DNA of 64,000 nucleotides, from positions 1-64,000 of the forward strand of contig NZ_JADIVZ010000003.1 of NCBI RefSeq assembly GCF_015319165.1, written 5' to 3'. The first letter of the stretch is position 1; each line of letters begins with the position of its first letter. Origin of the DNA: Nocardioides acrostichi (GTDB lineage Bacteria > Actinomycetota > Actinomycetes > Propionibacteriales > Nocardioidaceae). Positions 1 to 8,667 of this stretch are shown here, one piece after another. Under the pieces are notes generated by a model that saw only the letters and a list, made by a program, of their open reading frames with translations, searched no databases and was not told the origin of the DNA. The translations under genes and the position numbers were made by a program.

Positions 1-30
1 TGGGACAAGGCCATCGGTGGTTCTCCTTCA

Positions 31-861
31 GTGCGTGACTTGGTCGTTTCACACCGAAGATTCCGCCGATGGCCGCCTACTTCACGCCACCACGCCGGTC
101 CTCAAACCCCACCACTCCACGGGACTCTCCTCCCGCGCACGCTCGAATCCCTCGGGGCGGTGGTCTTTGTTGCCACCCGGAGCGCCGAGGAGTTCGAACA
201 GGCTCGCAGGAGAACCGATGCGGTGACCGTCTGGGGTCTCGGCTGTCATCCCGGCGTTGCCGCAGCGCAACGCGCTTACGATGCCGATCGGTTCGCTTCG
301 CTTCTTGCGTCCACCGCGTATGTCGGCGAGGTCGGGCTGGACGGCACGTCACGCGCCCCAATGGAGGAGCAAGCTGCAGTCTTCGCGTCGGTCCTTGAAC
401 AGATGGCAAGGACGCCACGACTCGTATCCGTGCACAGTCGGCGCGCGGCGGCGCAGACCCTCGATCTCATCAAGGCATCGGGCGCACGAGGCGTGATCCT
501 GCATTGGTGGCTCGGGTCGGCTGGTGAGACGAGGCGGGCCCTCGAGCTCGGATGCCTGTTCTCCGTCAACCGCAGCATGGACGTGTCGAAGCTGAAGGCC
601 TCAGGGGTTCCGCTGAATTCGATTCTTCCGGAGACTGATCACCCAAGCGGCAATCGCGGCGGCGACCCGAGCCAGCCCGGCGCGACGTTGGACGTCGAAC
701 AGGCACTCGCTCGTCTGTACGGCACGACAGCCGAGGCTGTCCGACTGCAGTCCTGGAGGATCCTCGCTCATGAGGTCGATACCCACGGTGTGCGCGAACT
801 CCTGCCGCCTGTCGTGCAGGCCATGCTTGCGCACGCGAGATCGACGTCAGGGTGGGAATAG
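31..861 (+). CDS. TatD-family metal-dependent hydrolase (QatD-like), 5' end uncertain
   Basis: TatD enzymes are metal-dependent hydrolases, often DNases. Visible motifs are GLGCHPG, YVGEVGLDG, SVHSRRAA, ILHWWLGS, LGCLFSV and PETDHPSGNR, which match the C-terminal three quarters of the family and resemble QatD of QatABCD defence. The usual N-terminal HxH metal motif is not seen in this frame. The frame stays open to the window edge, while a neighbouring frame starts at ATG 69 and reads plausibly as far as NPTTPRDS, so the 5' end may be frame-disrupted. It heads a co-directional run of nuclease-type genes, 48 nt before the helicase. The family call is firm. Membership of a Qat system cannot be tested because anything upstream lies outside the window. 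Confidence 0.72.
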   Translation: MRDLVVSHRRFRRWPPTSRHHAGPQTPPLHGTLLPRTLESLGAVVFVATRSAEEFEQARRRTDAVTVWGLGCHPGVAAAQRAYDADRFASLLASTAYVGEVGLDGTSRAPMEEQAAVFASVLEQMARTPRLVSVHSRRAAAQTLDLIKASGARGVILHWWLGSAGETRRALELGCLFSVNRSMDVSKLKASGVPLNSILPETDHPSGNRGGDPSQPGATLDVEQALARLYGTTAEAVRLQSWRILAHEVDTHGVRELLPPVVQAMLAHARSTSGWE

Positions 862-909
862 GAACGGACTGGATGCACGCCAAGATGGCGGCAGAACGGG
901 GAAGCCAAC

Positions 910-3603
910 ATGAGCACGGTAGATCAGCAGATTCAGAGTGCTGCTGATGCGATCTCGGCCAACATCTCGGCACTCAATCACGACCGACCCCTCCTGGCAC
1001 AGAACATTCTGAGCCAGCTCCGCAACCTCATCGAAGGCGTCGCGGTCAGGCTTCACGTAGGTCGCGGCGACGGCGAGTTTCAATACTCGGCTGTAGGGGC
1101 GGCCATGGCCCACGTTGGGGGGAGGGGGCAGCTCAACTTCCTCTCGCGCTTCCACAAGCTGCTGCAAATCAGCGCATCGCACTACACGATGGGTGGCGAT
1201 CCGTCCGAGCGCCTGATGCTGAAGTACTTCGACTACCTGCTGCGCACCCGGGACGTGGTGAACACTCAGTTCGGGCTCACGATCCTGGACAACCTCGAAG
1301 ACTTTCCCGTCGACCTGGATCCGTCGCTCCGCGAGTACCACCAGAAGATCGCCGGGCGCCTCAAGGCAGCACAGGCAGGCCCGCCGAGCCAGAACCGCAA
1401 GGATCGGTACTACATCCACTCGGTGCGGCCGTTCTACGCCGACGGGCACGTCTACTACGAGGTGACCTTCTACAACGCGGTCAACAGGGTCAGCAAGTTC
1501 GATCGCATCATCGGGTTCACCGACATCGACATCACCGACAAGTACGCGGCGAACATGGTCCTGGAAAGCGACTCGATCAACGTCCTCGGTCAGACGATGC
1601 CGATCACGCTCATCCGGGAGTGGGAGGTGTCTATCCGCCCGTGCGAGTTCGACAACTTCGCGCGGATCCTCGACCAGCCGGTGAAAATGTCCACGGGTAG
1701 TTCCGAGTACCGCAACCTGATGCAGTATCTAACCCGCACATCCTCAAGCCTGCTCGACATCGTCGACATGCCGGATGCCGCCTACGGGGCTCTGAAGGCC
1801 TGGGCGACCAAGCGATCGAAGCAGCCGCAGATCTTCCCGATGCTTGACCAGGCGCGCCAGCTGAATCAGGCGAACGCTCCCGGGATCAACGTGCTGCGCT
1901 ACCTAATGCTTCGGATGAACAACCAACTCATCAAACTGCAATACGCGTTCGACGCCTGCACCGGCCTGTCGAATCTCCACCTGGAGCAGGGTTGCCGCCC
2001 TTTCGATCGGATGCCGTTCTGCACCTCCTTGTACCGGCATAATCCACGGTTCGCGGACGTCGCGGCCAGTCTCGACATCACGGGCCGAACCCACGAGCTG
2101 CTGGCGCGCCGCGTCAAGCGGAACGTAGAGGACCGCGGGCTGCTCTACACACCCGAGTCTGAGTTGATGGATCTGGGCGACGTCGACCAGCTGATCGCGA
2201 CCTACAACGGGAAGATCTACTACAAGCACACCGGCCGCAGGCTTGTGAAGGACAAGGGCCACGTCTTCATCCGGGACTATGAGGACGGCACGGTCTCGAT
2301 CATCGAGGAACTGCAGAAGCACGCGGCCACCGGTGTGGCTGGGCACGACAGTGCGGCCCGGCAGTGGCTGGCCCAGACGACTACGGCGACCGACGATCCG
2401 CTCAAGGCGCATGCCTTGGAGAAGCTGTTCGTCGACTCGCAGGTGGCACTGATCTACGGCGCGGCAGGTACCGGCAAGTCGACCATGGTCAGCCTGATCG
2501 CCCACTACTTCAACGCCAAGGACAAGCTCTTTCTCGCGCATACGAACCCAGCCGTCGACAACCTCAAGCGGCGAGTGAATGCGCAGAACGCAACCTTCAG
2601 CACGATCAGCAGCCACATCCGTCGAGGAGATGCGACCAACTACGACGTGCTGGTGATCGACGAGTGCAGCACGGTCAGCAACGCCGACCTACTGAAGGTG
2701 CTGGAGCGGACTTCCTTCAAGCTCCTCGTGCTGGTGGGCGATGTCTTCCAGATCGAGTCGATCCAGTTCGGCAACTGGTTCTCCCTTGCTCGCTCGTTCG
2801 TGCCGGCATCTGCCGTCTTCGAACTGACCACGCCCTTCCGGACGACGAACACGGATCTGCTTGACCTCTGGTCGACAGTGCGCGACCTGAAGCCCGATAT
2901 CGCCGAGACCTTGGCGCGCAACAGCTACTCGACGGTACTCGACCAGAGTCTGTTCACTCGGCGCCATAGTGACGAGATCGTGCTGTGTCTGAACTACGAC
3001 GGGCTCTACGGGATCAACAATGTCAACCGCTTCCTGCAGAGCAGCAATACAGGCGCCGCGACCATCTGGGGTGCGTCGACCTTCAAGGTCGGCGACCCGG
3101 TGCTCTTCAACGAGACCGACCGCTTCCGACCGACGATCTACAACAACCTCAAGGGCACGATCGTCGACATCCAGGCCTTCGCTGGGCGCATACAGTTCGA
3201 CGTCTCGCTCGACACGCCCGTGTCCGCTCTCGACGTCGATGGCATCAACCTGCGCTACGTAAAGGACTCAATCGTCCAGTTCGATGTCTACGAGCGCGGA
3301 ACCGGCGACGACGATGACGATTCGACGACCGGGACGGTGCCGTTCCAGGTCGCATACGCGGTGTCGATCCACAAGGCGCAGGGCCTGGAGTACGACTCTG
3401 TCAAGGTCGTGATCACCGACGCCAACGAGGACGACATCTCGCACAACATCTTCTACACAGCCATCACCAGAGCCCGCCGGAACCTGCAGATCTTCTGGAC
3501 TCCCGAGACCGAGCACTCGGTCCTGAGCAGCCTGAAGCGAGATGCCAACCGCAAGGACGTGGCGCTCCTGTCGAGTCGTCGTGGCCTGAAGGCGATGCCC
3601 TAG
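910..3603 (+). CDS. SF1 (RecD/UvrD-like) DNA helicase with large unknown N-terminal domain
   Basis: This 897-residue protein has a C-terminal superfamily 1 helicase core. Walker A GAAGTGKST lies near residue 520, Walker B VLVIDECS near 580, motif III LVGDVFQIES near 610, FRTTN near 640, SIHKAQGLEYD near 820 and YTAITRARRN near 850. The first 500 residues match nothing I recognise and contain no second P-loop, so they may sense DNA or bind a partner. An acidic linker (GDDDDD) sits before the last motifs. ATG 910 is preceded by a GGGGAAG ribosome site. It lies between the TatD-like and DUF6884/GIY-YIG genes. I infer that it unwinds or translocates on DNA for the neighbouring nucleases. The helicase call is strong; the biological role is inference. 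Confidence 0.85.
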   Translation: MSTVDQQIQSAADAISANISALNHDRPLLAQNILSQLRNLIEGVAVRLHVGRGDGEFQYSAVGAAMAHVGGRGQLNFLSRFHKLLQISASHYTMGGDPSERLMLKYFDYLLRTRDVVNTQFGLTILDNLEDFPVDLDPSLREYHQKIAGRLKAAQAGPPSQNRKDRYYIHSVRPFYADGHVYYEVTFYNAVNRVSKFDRIIGFTDIDITDKYAANMVLESDSINVLGQTMPITLIREWEVSIRPCEFDNFARILDQPVKMSTGSSEYRNLMQYLTRTSSSLLDIVDMPDAAYGALKAWATKRSKQPQIFPMLDQARQLNQANAPGINVLRYLMLRMNNQLIKLQYAFDACTGLSNLHLEQGCRPFDRMPFCTSLYRHNPRFADVAASLDITGRTHELLARRVKRNVEDRGLLYTPESELMDLGDVDQLIATYNGKIYYKHTGRRLVKDKGHVFIRDYEDGTVSIIEELQKHAATGVAGHDSAARQWLAQTTTATDDPLKAHALEKLFVDSQVALIYGAAGTGKSTMVSLIAHYFNAKDKLFLAHTNPAVDNLKRRVNAQNATFSTISSHIRRGDATNYDVLVIDECSTVSNADLLKVLERTSFKLLVLVGDVFQIESIQFGNWFSLARSFVPASAVFELTTPFRTTNTDLLDLWSTVRDLKPDIAETLARNSYSTVLDQSLFTRRHSDEIVLCLNYDGLYGINNVNRFLQSSNTGAATIWGASTFKVGDPVLFNETDRFRPTIYNNLKGTIVDIQAFAGRIQFDVSLDTPVSALDVDGINLRYVKDSIVQFDVYERGTGDDDDDSTTGTVPFQVAYAVSIHKAQGLEYDSVKVVITDANEDDISHNIFYTAITRARRNLQIFWTPETEHSVLSSLKRDANRKDVALLSSRRGLKAMP

Positions 3604-3646
3604 TCATGGCTGCAGTGACGGATCTGTGGGGTGTGAGGAGTGGCTG

Positions 3647-4969
3647 GTGGTAGCGATTTCGTTCACCCTGGCTGGCCGTCAGTTCGACCTTTCGAACGAT
3701 GACGTTCGGAGCCGGATCGCTCAGCACCACCCTGAACCGGTCGACACCTATTGGGTCGAGATCGACGGCGCCCGCTGGCCTGTCAAACAAGTCCTGGCTC
3801 TGGCGACCGGTCTCCCGAAGCGGGACTTCCAGTCGCAGAACAGCCGACGACTGTTGGCAAGGCTCGGCTTCACTATCGGGAGCGGCGCTGCGGCTATCGC
3901 CACTTCGGCCGTTGCAACTCGGTCCTCGGAATCGGCGAAGACTGAGCCCGGGACCTCTCCGCAGCAAACCGTCGCGGACGTCGTCCTCGTCGGCTGCGTC
4001 AAGACCAAGCTCGACCACGGGGCGCCGGCCAGAGATCTCTACGTCTCCGACTACTTCGCCAAGATGCGCAGCTACGCCGAAGCCACGGGCCTCCCGTGGT
4101 TCATTCTGTCGGCTGAGCACGGCCTCGTTGCCCCTGACGATTGGCTCGAGCCGTACGAGCGCTACCTGCCCGACACGACGCATGAGTACCGCCGGGGGTG
4201 GGGCGAGAAGGCCGCCGCGCAGCTGCAAGAGGCGATTGGGTCGCTCGACGGGTTGGTAGTCGACGTGCACGCTGGATCTACCTACGTGGCGTCTGCCGAG
4301 GGGCCGCTTCGCCGACGTGGCGCTGAGGTGCTCGACCAGCTGGCGGGGCTGTCCTTCGGGCGTCGCCTGTCGTGGTACCTCCAACATGAACCGGGTGCTC
4401 CCGTGGCTGCTTCGACGATCCTGACGCAGCTACGCGACCCAGATGCGGCCATGACGCTCGACCAGGTCCGCGCTAGCGGAGGAGCGGGGTTCCGCGTCCC
4501 GGGGCTCTACAGCTGGTGGGTGGATGACAGTGGGGCGCTCGACCTCACGAGCGGCCTCGGACACCAAGTCGATCCTGGGCTCATCTACGCCGGCCTGGCC
4601 GGAGCGACCAGGAGCGGTGGTTCGTCGTCCTCGAACACGCTCTGGGGTCGGATCGCCACGATGCATCTCGGCAAGAAGCACGAGTTCTCCACCCTTCGCC
4701 GTAGCCTGGGATCGGTTCTTGCGAGTGCGTATGGGCAGGCAGCCATCGACGAGGAACAGCTGACTCGGTGGATGCATGCGCACCTGCGCGTGGTTCTGGT
4801 GCCGTACCCCGATGTTGACTCCCTTGGTGACCTGGAGACCGAGGTTCTCCTCGAACTCGATCCGCCCCTCAACCTGGCCAAGGTCGAGAAGACCCCGCTG
4901 CGCCGGGAGCTGTCGGCGCTGCGGAAGCGCTACGCGGGGAGGTCCGCTGGGCTGGAAGGCGAGAAATGA
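3647..4969 (+). CDS. DUF6884 (YaaA-like) domain fused to a GIY-YIG-like nuclease domain
   Basis: Three parts are visible. Residues 1-75 form a small domain (ISFTLAGRQFDLS to LLARLGFTI). Residues about 105-255 carry a DUF6884-type domain: LVGCVKTKLDHGAPARDLY, ILSAEHGLV, DVHAGSTYV. The C-terminal 170 residues look like a GIY-YIG nuclease of the GLYSWW...GLIYAGLAG type, with later SSNTLWGRI and HEFSTLRRSL. DUF6884 and YaaA-like folds occur in systems that make or handle 7-deazaguanine bases in DNA or tRNA. GTG 3647 is chosen because AGGAG lies 6 nt upstream; GTG 3626 is an in-frame alternative without such a site. The stop overlaps the next start (ATGA). The domain reading is good, and a role in cutting or sensing modified DNA is inferred. 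Confidence 0.72.
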   Translation: MVAISFTLAGRQFDLSNDDVRSRIAQHHPEPVDTYWVEIDGARWPVKQVLALATGLPKRDFQSQNSRRLLARLGFTIGSGAAAIATSAVATRSSESAKTEPGTSPQQTVADVVLVGCVKTKLDHGAPARDLYVSDYFAKMRSYAEATGLPWFILSAEHGLVAPDDWLEPYERYLPDTTHEYRRGWGEKAAAQLQEAIGSLDGLVVDVHAGSTYVASAEGPLRRRGAEVLDQLAGLSFGRRLSWYLQHEPGAPVAASTILTQLRDPDAAMTLDQVRASGGAGFRVPGLYSWWVDDSGALDLTSGLGHQVDPGLIYAGLAGATRSGGSSSSNTLWGRIATMHLGKKHEFSTLRRSLGSVLASAYGQAAIDEEQLTRWMHAHLRVVLVPYPDVDSLGDLETEVLLELDPPLNLAKVEKTPLRRELSALRKRYAGRSAGLEGEK

Positions 4970-5991
4970 AGTTCAAACGACGCAACCTTGAGGCACTCGG
5001 CGATCTCGTCGTCGGAAACACTGGTCGCGACGACGCCGAGCACGAGGATGAGGCCAAGTACTTCCCGTACCGCTCCAGCAGCTACATCACGGAGTTCTTC
5101 CAAGAGCTGGATACGGAGTACCAGCACGACGGGTCGACTCGTCACCGCTGGGTTGCCGACGTGCTGGACGAGATGCTCGCCGAGCCGCACGACGGCCCGA
5201 CGCATCCACCCGAGACCTTCTGCCGCCTCGTCGACCAGCTCATGAGCCCAGCGGACCGGCTCAACGAAGGTCCGGATCGACCGCGCGCGCTCGCCCAGCT
5301 GAACGAGGTCCTCGGGCGTGAGGGCTTCGAGGCGTTCTACGGCGAGGACAACCACTGCTACCTGCGCCACGTCGGCACCCAGGCGGTCACGGTGCTGTCG
5401 GCGAACCCGCACCGCCCGTTCAGCAAGGTCGAGATGGAGCGCCGAGAACAGCTTTCTGCCTTCCTCGATGGCTGCAGCGAGGATGATCTGATCGAAGATG
5501 TCCTGCTTCCGCTATTTCGTCAGCTCGGCTTCCACCGGATCACGGCGGCTGGCCACAGGGACAAGGCGCTGGAGTACGGCAAGGACATTTGGATGCGCTA
5601 CACCCTGCCAACTCAGCACGTTCTGTACTTCGGCATCCAGGCCAAGAAGGGCAAGCTCGATGCCTCGGGAGTGACCAAGACCGGCAACGCCAATATGGCC
5701 GAGATTCACAACCAGGCGCTCATGATGCTCGCCCACGAGATCTTCGACCCCGAGGTGAATCGGCGGGTACTCGTCGATCACGCGTTCATCGTGGCTGGCG
5801 GTGAGATCACCAAGCAGGCGCGCAACTGGCTTGGCAACGCGCTCGACGCCGCCAAACGCAGCCAGATCCTGTTCATGGACCGCGAGGACATCCTCAATCT
5901 CTACGTGGTCACCAACCTGCCGCTCCCAGAGGGAGCCTTGCCGCCATCTGTCGCGTCGCCGTGGTCCACTTCCGACGAGCCCCCGTTCTGA
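4966..5991 (+). CDS. AbiJ-NTD-like protein with PD-(D/E)XK-type (QxK) endonuclease domain
   Basis: The N-terminal 110 residues (KYFPYRSSSYITEFF, QHDGSTRHRWVADVLDEM) resemble the AbiJ N-terminal domain 3 found on abortive-infection proteins. The C-terminal half looks like a restriction-endonuclease fold: an EDVLLPLFRQLGF helix, an acidic GKDIWM strand near residue 206, then YFGIQAKKGKLD near 225, where QxK replaces the usual ExK as in Mrr-like enzymes. It overlaps both neighbours by 4 and 1 nt, so translation is probably coupled. I infer an effector nuclease of the cassette. The fold assignment rests on motifs read by eye. Confidence 0.68.
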   Translation: MKFKRRNLEALGDLVVGNTGRDDAEHEDEAKYFPYRSSSYITEFFQELDTEYQHDGSTRHRWVADVLDEMLAEPHDGPTHPPETFCRLVDQLMSPADRLNEGPDRPRALAQLNEVLGREGFEAFYGEDNHCYLRHVGTQAVTVLSANPHRPFSKVEMERREQLSAFLDGCSEDDLIEDVLLPLFRQLGFHRITAAGHRDKALEYGKDIWMRYTLPTQHVLYFGIQAKKGKLDASGVTKTGNANMAEIHNQALMMLAHEIFDPEVNRRVLVDHAFIVAGGEITKQARNWLGNALDAAKRSQILFMDREDILNLYVVTNLPLPEGALPPSVASPWSTSDEPPF

Positions 5992-6695
5992 TGACTACAC
6001 CAGCAGCCAGCCCCATTCGCGTCTTCGGCGTGGACGTCGGCTCCGTTCGTCGTAAGGGCGGATTCTCCTGGTCGACGGCCGATGCCCAACAGCGCGGACA
6101 GGACGACCCGAGCCAACTTGGGGATGCCCTCGTCGCCGTACTCAATCGAGGTGACCGTGTGGCACTGGTGTTTGAGTGCCCGCTGTCGGTCCCCATCCCG
6201 GACGTCTCTGAAGCGGGCTGGACTGACCTCGGACGAGCGCGGACGGGCGAGGGCAATCGATCATGGAGCGCCGGTGCGGGCACCGGAGCGCTGGCGACGG
6301 GGCTGGTGCAACTGACCTGGGTGCTCCACTATCTGCAGCTACACGCCGACGGAGATGTCAGAGCCACTACGCAGATCTCCGTACTGTTGGCGGGAGCGGC
6401 CAATCTGCTGGTCGCGGAAGCCATGGTCACGAGCGACGGCAAGCCCGAACCAGTCGATGGCCTCCAGGATCACGCAGATGCGCTCGCGGCCGCGCGGCGG
6501 TTCGAGGAACTCTTGGAGGTGGCTGCTTGTGGCGAGGCCAGCTCCGACGTGGCGTGCGCACCGCAGCGGGCGCTCAACTTGGCCGCTACGGCAGCGCTGC
6601 ATGCGGGCGTCCTCATCGATCTCGCGGAGCTACAGCAGGAAGTCCTAGTCGCGAAGACTCGCCCGGCGCTCACGCAACCGGAGGGGGATGACTGA
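5991..6695 (+). CDS. predicted RNase H-like fold nuclease (DUF429-like)
   Basis: The protein has 234 residues. It opens with a strand-turn carrying an acidic residue (RVFGVDVGSVRRKGGFSW), followed by VALVFECPLSVPIP and then GRARTGEGNRSWSAGAG and TGLVQLTWVL. This layout, with Asp on strand 1 and Glu on strand 4, is that of RNase H-like nucleases of the DUF429 kind. The later segment DGLQDHADALAAA could supply further acidic residues. ATG 5991 overlaps the preceding TGA, and the 3' end overlaps the next gene by 8 nt, so it belongs to the same transcript. The fold is tentative. The conserved-looking GEGNRSWSAGAG stretch should identify its family. Confidence 0.5.
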   Translation: MTTPAASPIRVFGVDVGSVRRKGGFSWSTADAQQRGQDDPSQLGDALVAVLNRGDRVALVFECPLSVPIPDVSEAGWTDLGRARTGEGNRSWSAGAGTGALATGLVQLTWVLHYLQLHADGDVRATTQISVLLAGAANLLVAEAMVTSDGKPEPVDGLQDHADALAAARRFEELLEVAACGEASSDVACAPQRALNLAATAALHAGVLIDLAELQQEVLVAKTRPALTQPEGDD

Positions 6696-7974
6696 CGTGG
6701 CCGTCAACATCAAGGTCAAGGCGAAGTTCGACATCGATACGGCGACCGACTCGATGGGTCGCACCTGGGCGGGCTGGGACGAAGATGCCTCCGACCAGGA
6801 CAACTGGGACCACAACCGAGGCCGTCACACGTTCTCAGATCGTGTCGACGACGAGCGCTACGCCACTCTGTCGTACGACGGGCAGATACGGGTGGTCGCC
6901 GAGCTGACTGGCCGGCAGCGAGAGTCCAACCCGGGCAAGGCTGCGCAGAAGTGGTCGCTGCAGGGACGCGTACTGCCCCCAGGCGATCCAGTGCGAGAGG
7001 CCTTCCTCAGTCTGCCGGCGCCGGCTCACCGCACCCCGATTGAGTACATCGACGACCCCGAGGGCGCCGCGAGTGTGGACGCGTTCCTCCTCACCAACAA
7101 CCCGAAGAAGTGGGAGATCGATCCGGATCTCCTCGCTGAGTGGATCGACGCGACGGCCGACGGCCATCCCGTGGAGGGCCGGTGGTCGACCGGAGGCACC
7201 AAGAAGAAGATCGTCCCCGGTGACCGGGCCTTCCTGCTGCGGCAGGACGTTCCGGCGCGTGGCATCTTCGCGAGCGGCACGTTCACCTCGAGCGTTTTCC
7301 AGGCCGACCATTGGGATGGCGCGGGACGGTTGGCCAACTACGCCGACGTTCTGTGGGACACGGTGATCGATCCCGAGTATCCGCTGCCGACCACGGAGTT
7401 GCTTGAGCAGCTGCCCGCAGGTCAATGGGAGCCACAGGCCAGCGGGACTCAGGTCAAGCCTGCTGTCGTCGGGGAGCTGGAGAAGCTCTGGGCAGCGCAC
7501 GTCGCGTCGGTCGGGGGCGGAACCGTCGCGTCGCCAACGGTCACTGGTTCGGCCGGAGAGGGGCAGGGACGACGACTCGACGCCAAGCTCCGCAAACAGA
7601 TCGAAGACCTGGCCCAGGCACGCCTGACTGAGCGTTACGAGGACGAAGGCTGGACGGTCGAGGACCTCCGGTACGGCAATCCATTCGATGCCAAAGCCAC
7701 CAAAGGCGGTGACGTGCTCTACCTCGAAGCCAAGGGAACGACCACGGCGGGGGAGAGGGTGATCGTGACGCGCAACGAGGTCGCCTTCGCTCGCGAGCAC
7801 CCCGGAGAGTGCGTCATGGGCATCGTCTCGGGCATCACGTTGAACGCTGCCGGGGATGTCGACCCTGCGAGCGGCGAGCTGCGGCTCTATGCGTGGGAGC
7901 CAGATGATGACGATCTGGTGCCGCTCAGTTTCGACTTCTACCCGCCTGACGAGCAGTACATCGTTGGGGCGTGA
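6688..7974 (+). CDS. EVE/PUA-like domain plus DUF3883 nuclease-like domain protein
   Basis: There are three regions in 428 residues. An N-terminal unit (about 1-100, RHTFSDRVDDERYATLSYDG) is unknown to me. A middle unit (about 125-245: LLTNNPKKW, TKKKIVPGDRAFLLR, RGIFASGTF) resembles EVE/ASCH modified-base readers. The C-terminus (about 295-400) resembles DUF3883, a PD-(D/E)XK relative: RYEDEGWTVEDL, GGDVLYLEAKGT, TRNEVAFAREHP. The D...ExK pattern near residues 341-350 is intact. Families combining base readers with nuclease domains occur in type IV, modification-dependent restriction. It is the last gene of the cassette and is followed by a convergent gene. Substrate preference for modified DNA is inferred. 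Confidence 0.66.
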   Translation: MTDVAVNIKVKAKFDIDTATDSMGRTWAGWDEDASDQDNWDHNRGRHTFSDRVDDERYATLSYDGQIRVVAELTGRQRESNPGKAAQKWSLQGRVLPPGDPVREAFLSLPAPAHRTPIEYIDDPEGAASVDAFLLTNNPKKWEIDPDLLAEWIDATADGHPVEGRWSTGGTKKKIVPGDRAFLLRQDVPARGIFASGTFTSSVFQADHWDGAGRLANYADVLWDTVIDPEYPLPTTELLEQLPAGQWEPQASGTQVKPAVVGELEKLWAAHVASVGGGTVASPTVTGSAGEGQGRRLDAKLRKQIEDLAQARLTERYEDEGWTVEDLRYGNPFDAKATKGGDVLYLEAKGTTTAGERVIVTRNEVAFAREHPGECVMGIVSGITLNAAGDVDPASGELRLYAWEPDDDDLVPLSFDFYPPDEQYIVGA

Positions 7975-7994
7975 CCCTGCTGCCGGGCTTCGTC

Positions 7995-8513
7995 CTACTC
8001 AAGATCTCCTTCGGGCGCCCCTGTGGGTTCGGTGGCACCCGGATCCTCGGGATCGCGAGTGGCGGGGTGCGCCGACGCTTCGGGCTCAACTGAGTCCTTA
8101 CCGCGGACGTACCTGATGACTGGGGTGGCGACAGCGGCTGCTCCCAGGAGGCCAAGGACAATCCACTTACCCTTGCCGGACCCAGGGTTGTTGGCGGCGG
8201 CCTTCACACCGGCGACGGCCGAAGTGACGACCTCGGGCGGCGCCGCGGGCAGGATGCCATCCGGGTTCGCCTTGATGCTCGCCTTCAGCGCATCAACGAC
8301 GTCGTCGTTCCATGTGAGCCAGGACCAGGCTCGGTGCGCGTACCCGCCGTACCCGTTGTCCTTATCGACCCACTTCGCGAACTGCTGCCCGAGTTCGGTC
8401 GGACGCCACGCGCCGGGGCCGCCCTCGATGAACCCGTGCTCGTGTAGCAGCACGTTCATCGCAGCACCGCCGCGACCGAAGAACGACCCGAGTTGTGTCG
8501 CGCTCATTCCCAT
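7995..8513 (-). CDS. small membrane-anchored protein with winged-helix-like N-terminus
   Basis: The 172-residue protein begins MGMSATQLGSFFGRGGAAMN, with a helical segment and the block PTELGQQFAKWVD that resembles the C-terminal region of phage anti-repressor-type DNA-binding domains. A single hydrophobic helix (WIVLGLLGAAAVATPVI, about residues 120-137) is followed by an acidic, Pro-rich tail. It lies convergent to the EVE/DUF3883 gene (20 nt apart) and divergent from the two-HTH gene across a 154-nt gap. The ribosome site AAGGG precedes ATG 8513. No function can be assigned; it may be a membrane-linked regulator or sensor in the island. Confidence 0.55.
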   Translation of the reverse strand: MGMSATQLGSFFGRGGAAMNVLLHEHGFIEGGPGAWRPTELGQQFAKWVDKDNGYGGYAHRAWSWLTWNDDVVDALKASIKANPDGILPAAPPEVVTSAVAGVKAAANNPGSGKGKWIVLGLLGAAAVATPVIRYVRGKDSVEPEASAHPATRDPEDPGATEPTGAPEGDLE

Positions 8514-8667
8514 GCGGCAAGCCCTTTCCGGTGATTCGACGAGGCAGATCTTGTCGACGGCGTCCCCTCAACGACGTGCCTCATGGAGTCGCTCCCACCG
8601 CGAGCACAAGACGCCGCAAGGGTGCCGCAGTCTAGCTATTGCCTCTGCGCGTGATCGACTACGGCCC

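Noticed and set aside
1-861. A full QatABCD defence operon
   Set aside because: Only a QatD-like protein is visible; QatA, QatB and QatC would lie outside the window, and the downstream genes are not Qat genes.
8023-8667. N-terminal 215 codons extending the two-HTH gene upstream
   Set aside because: This stretch is antisense to the membrane protein gene and lacks coding character; the wHTH starts right after GTG 8668.
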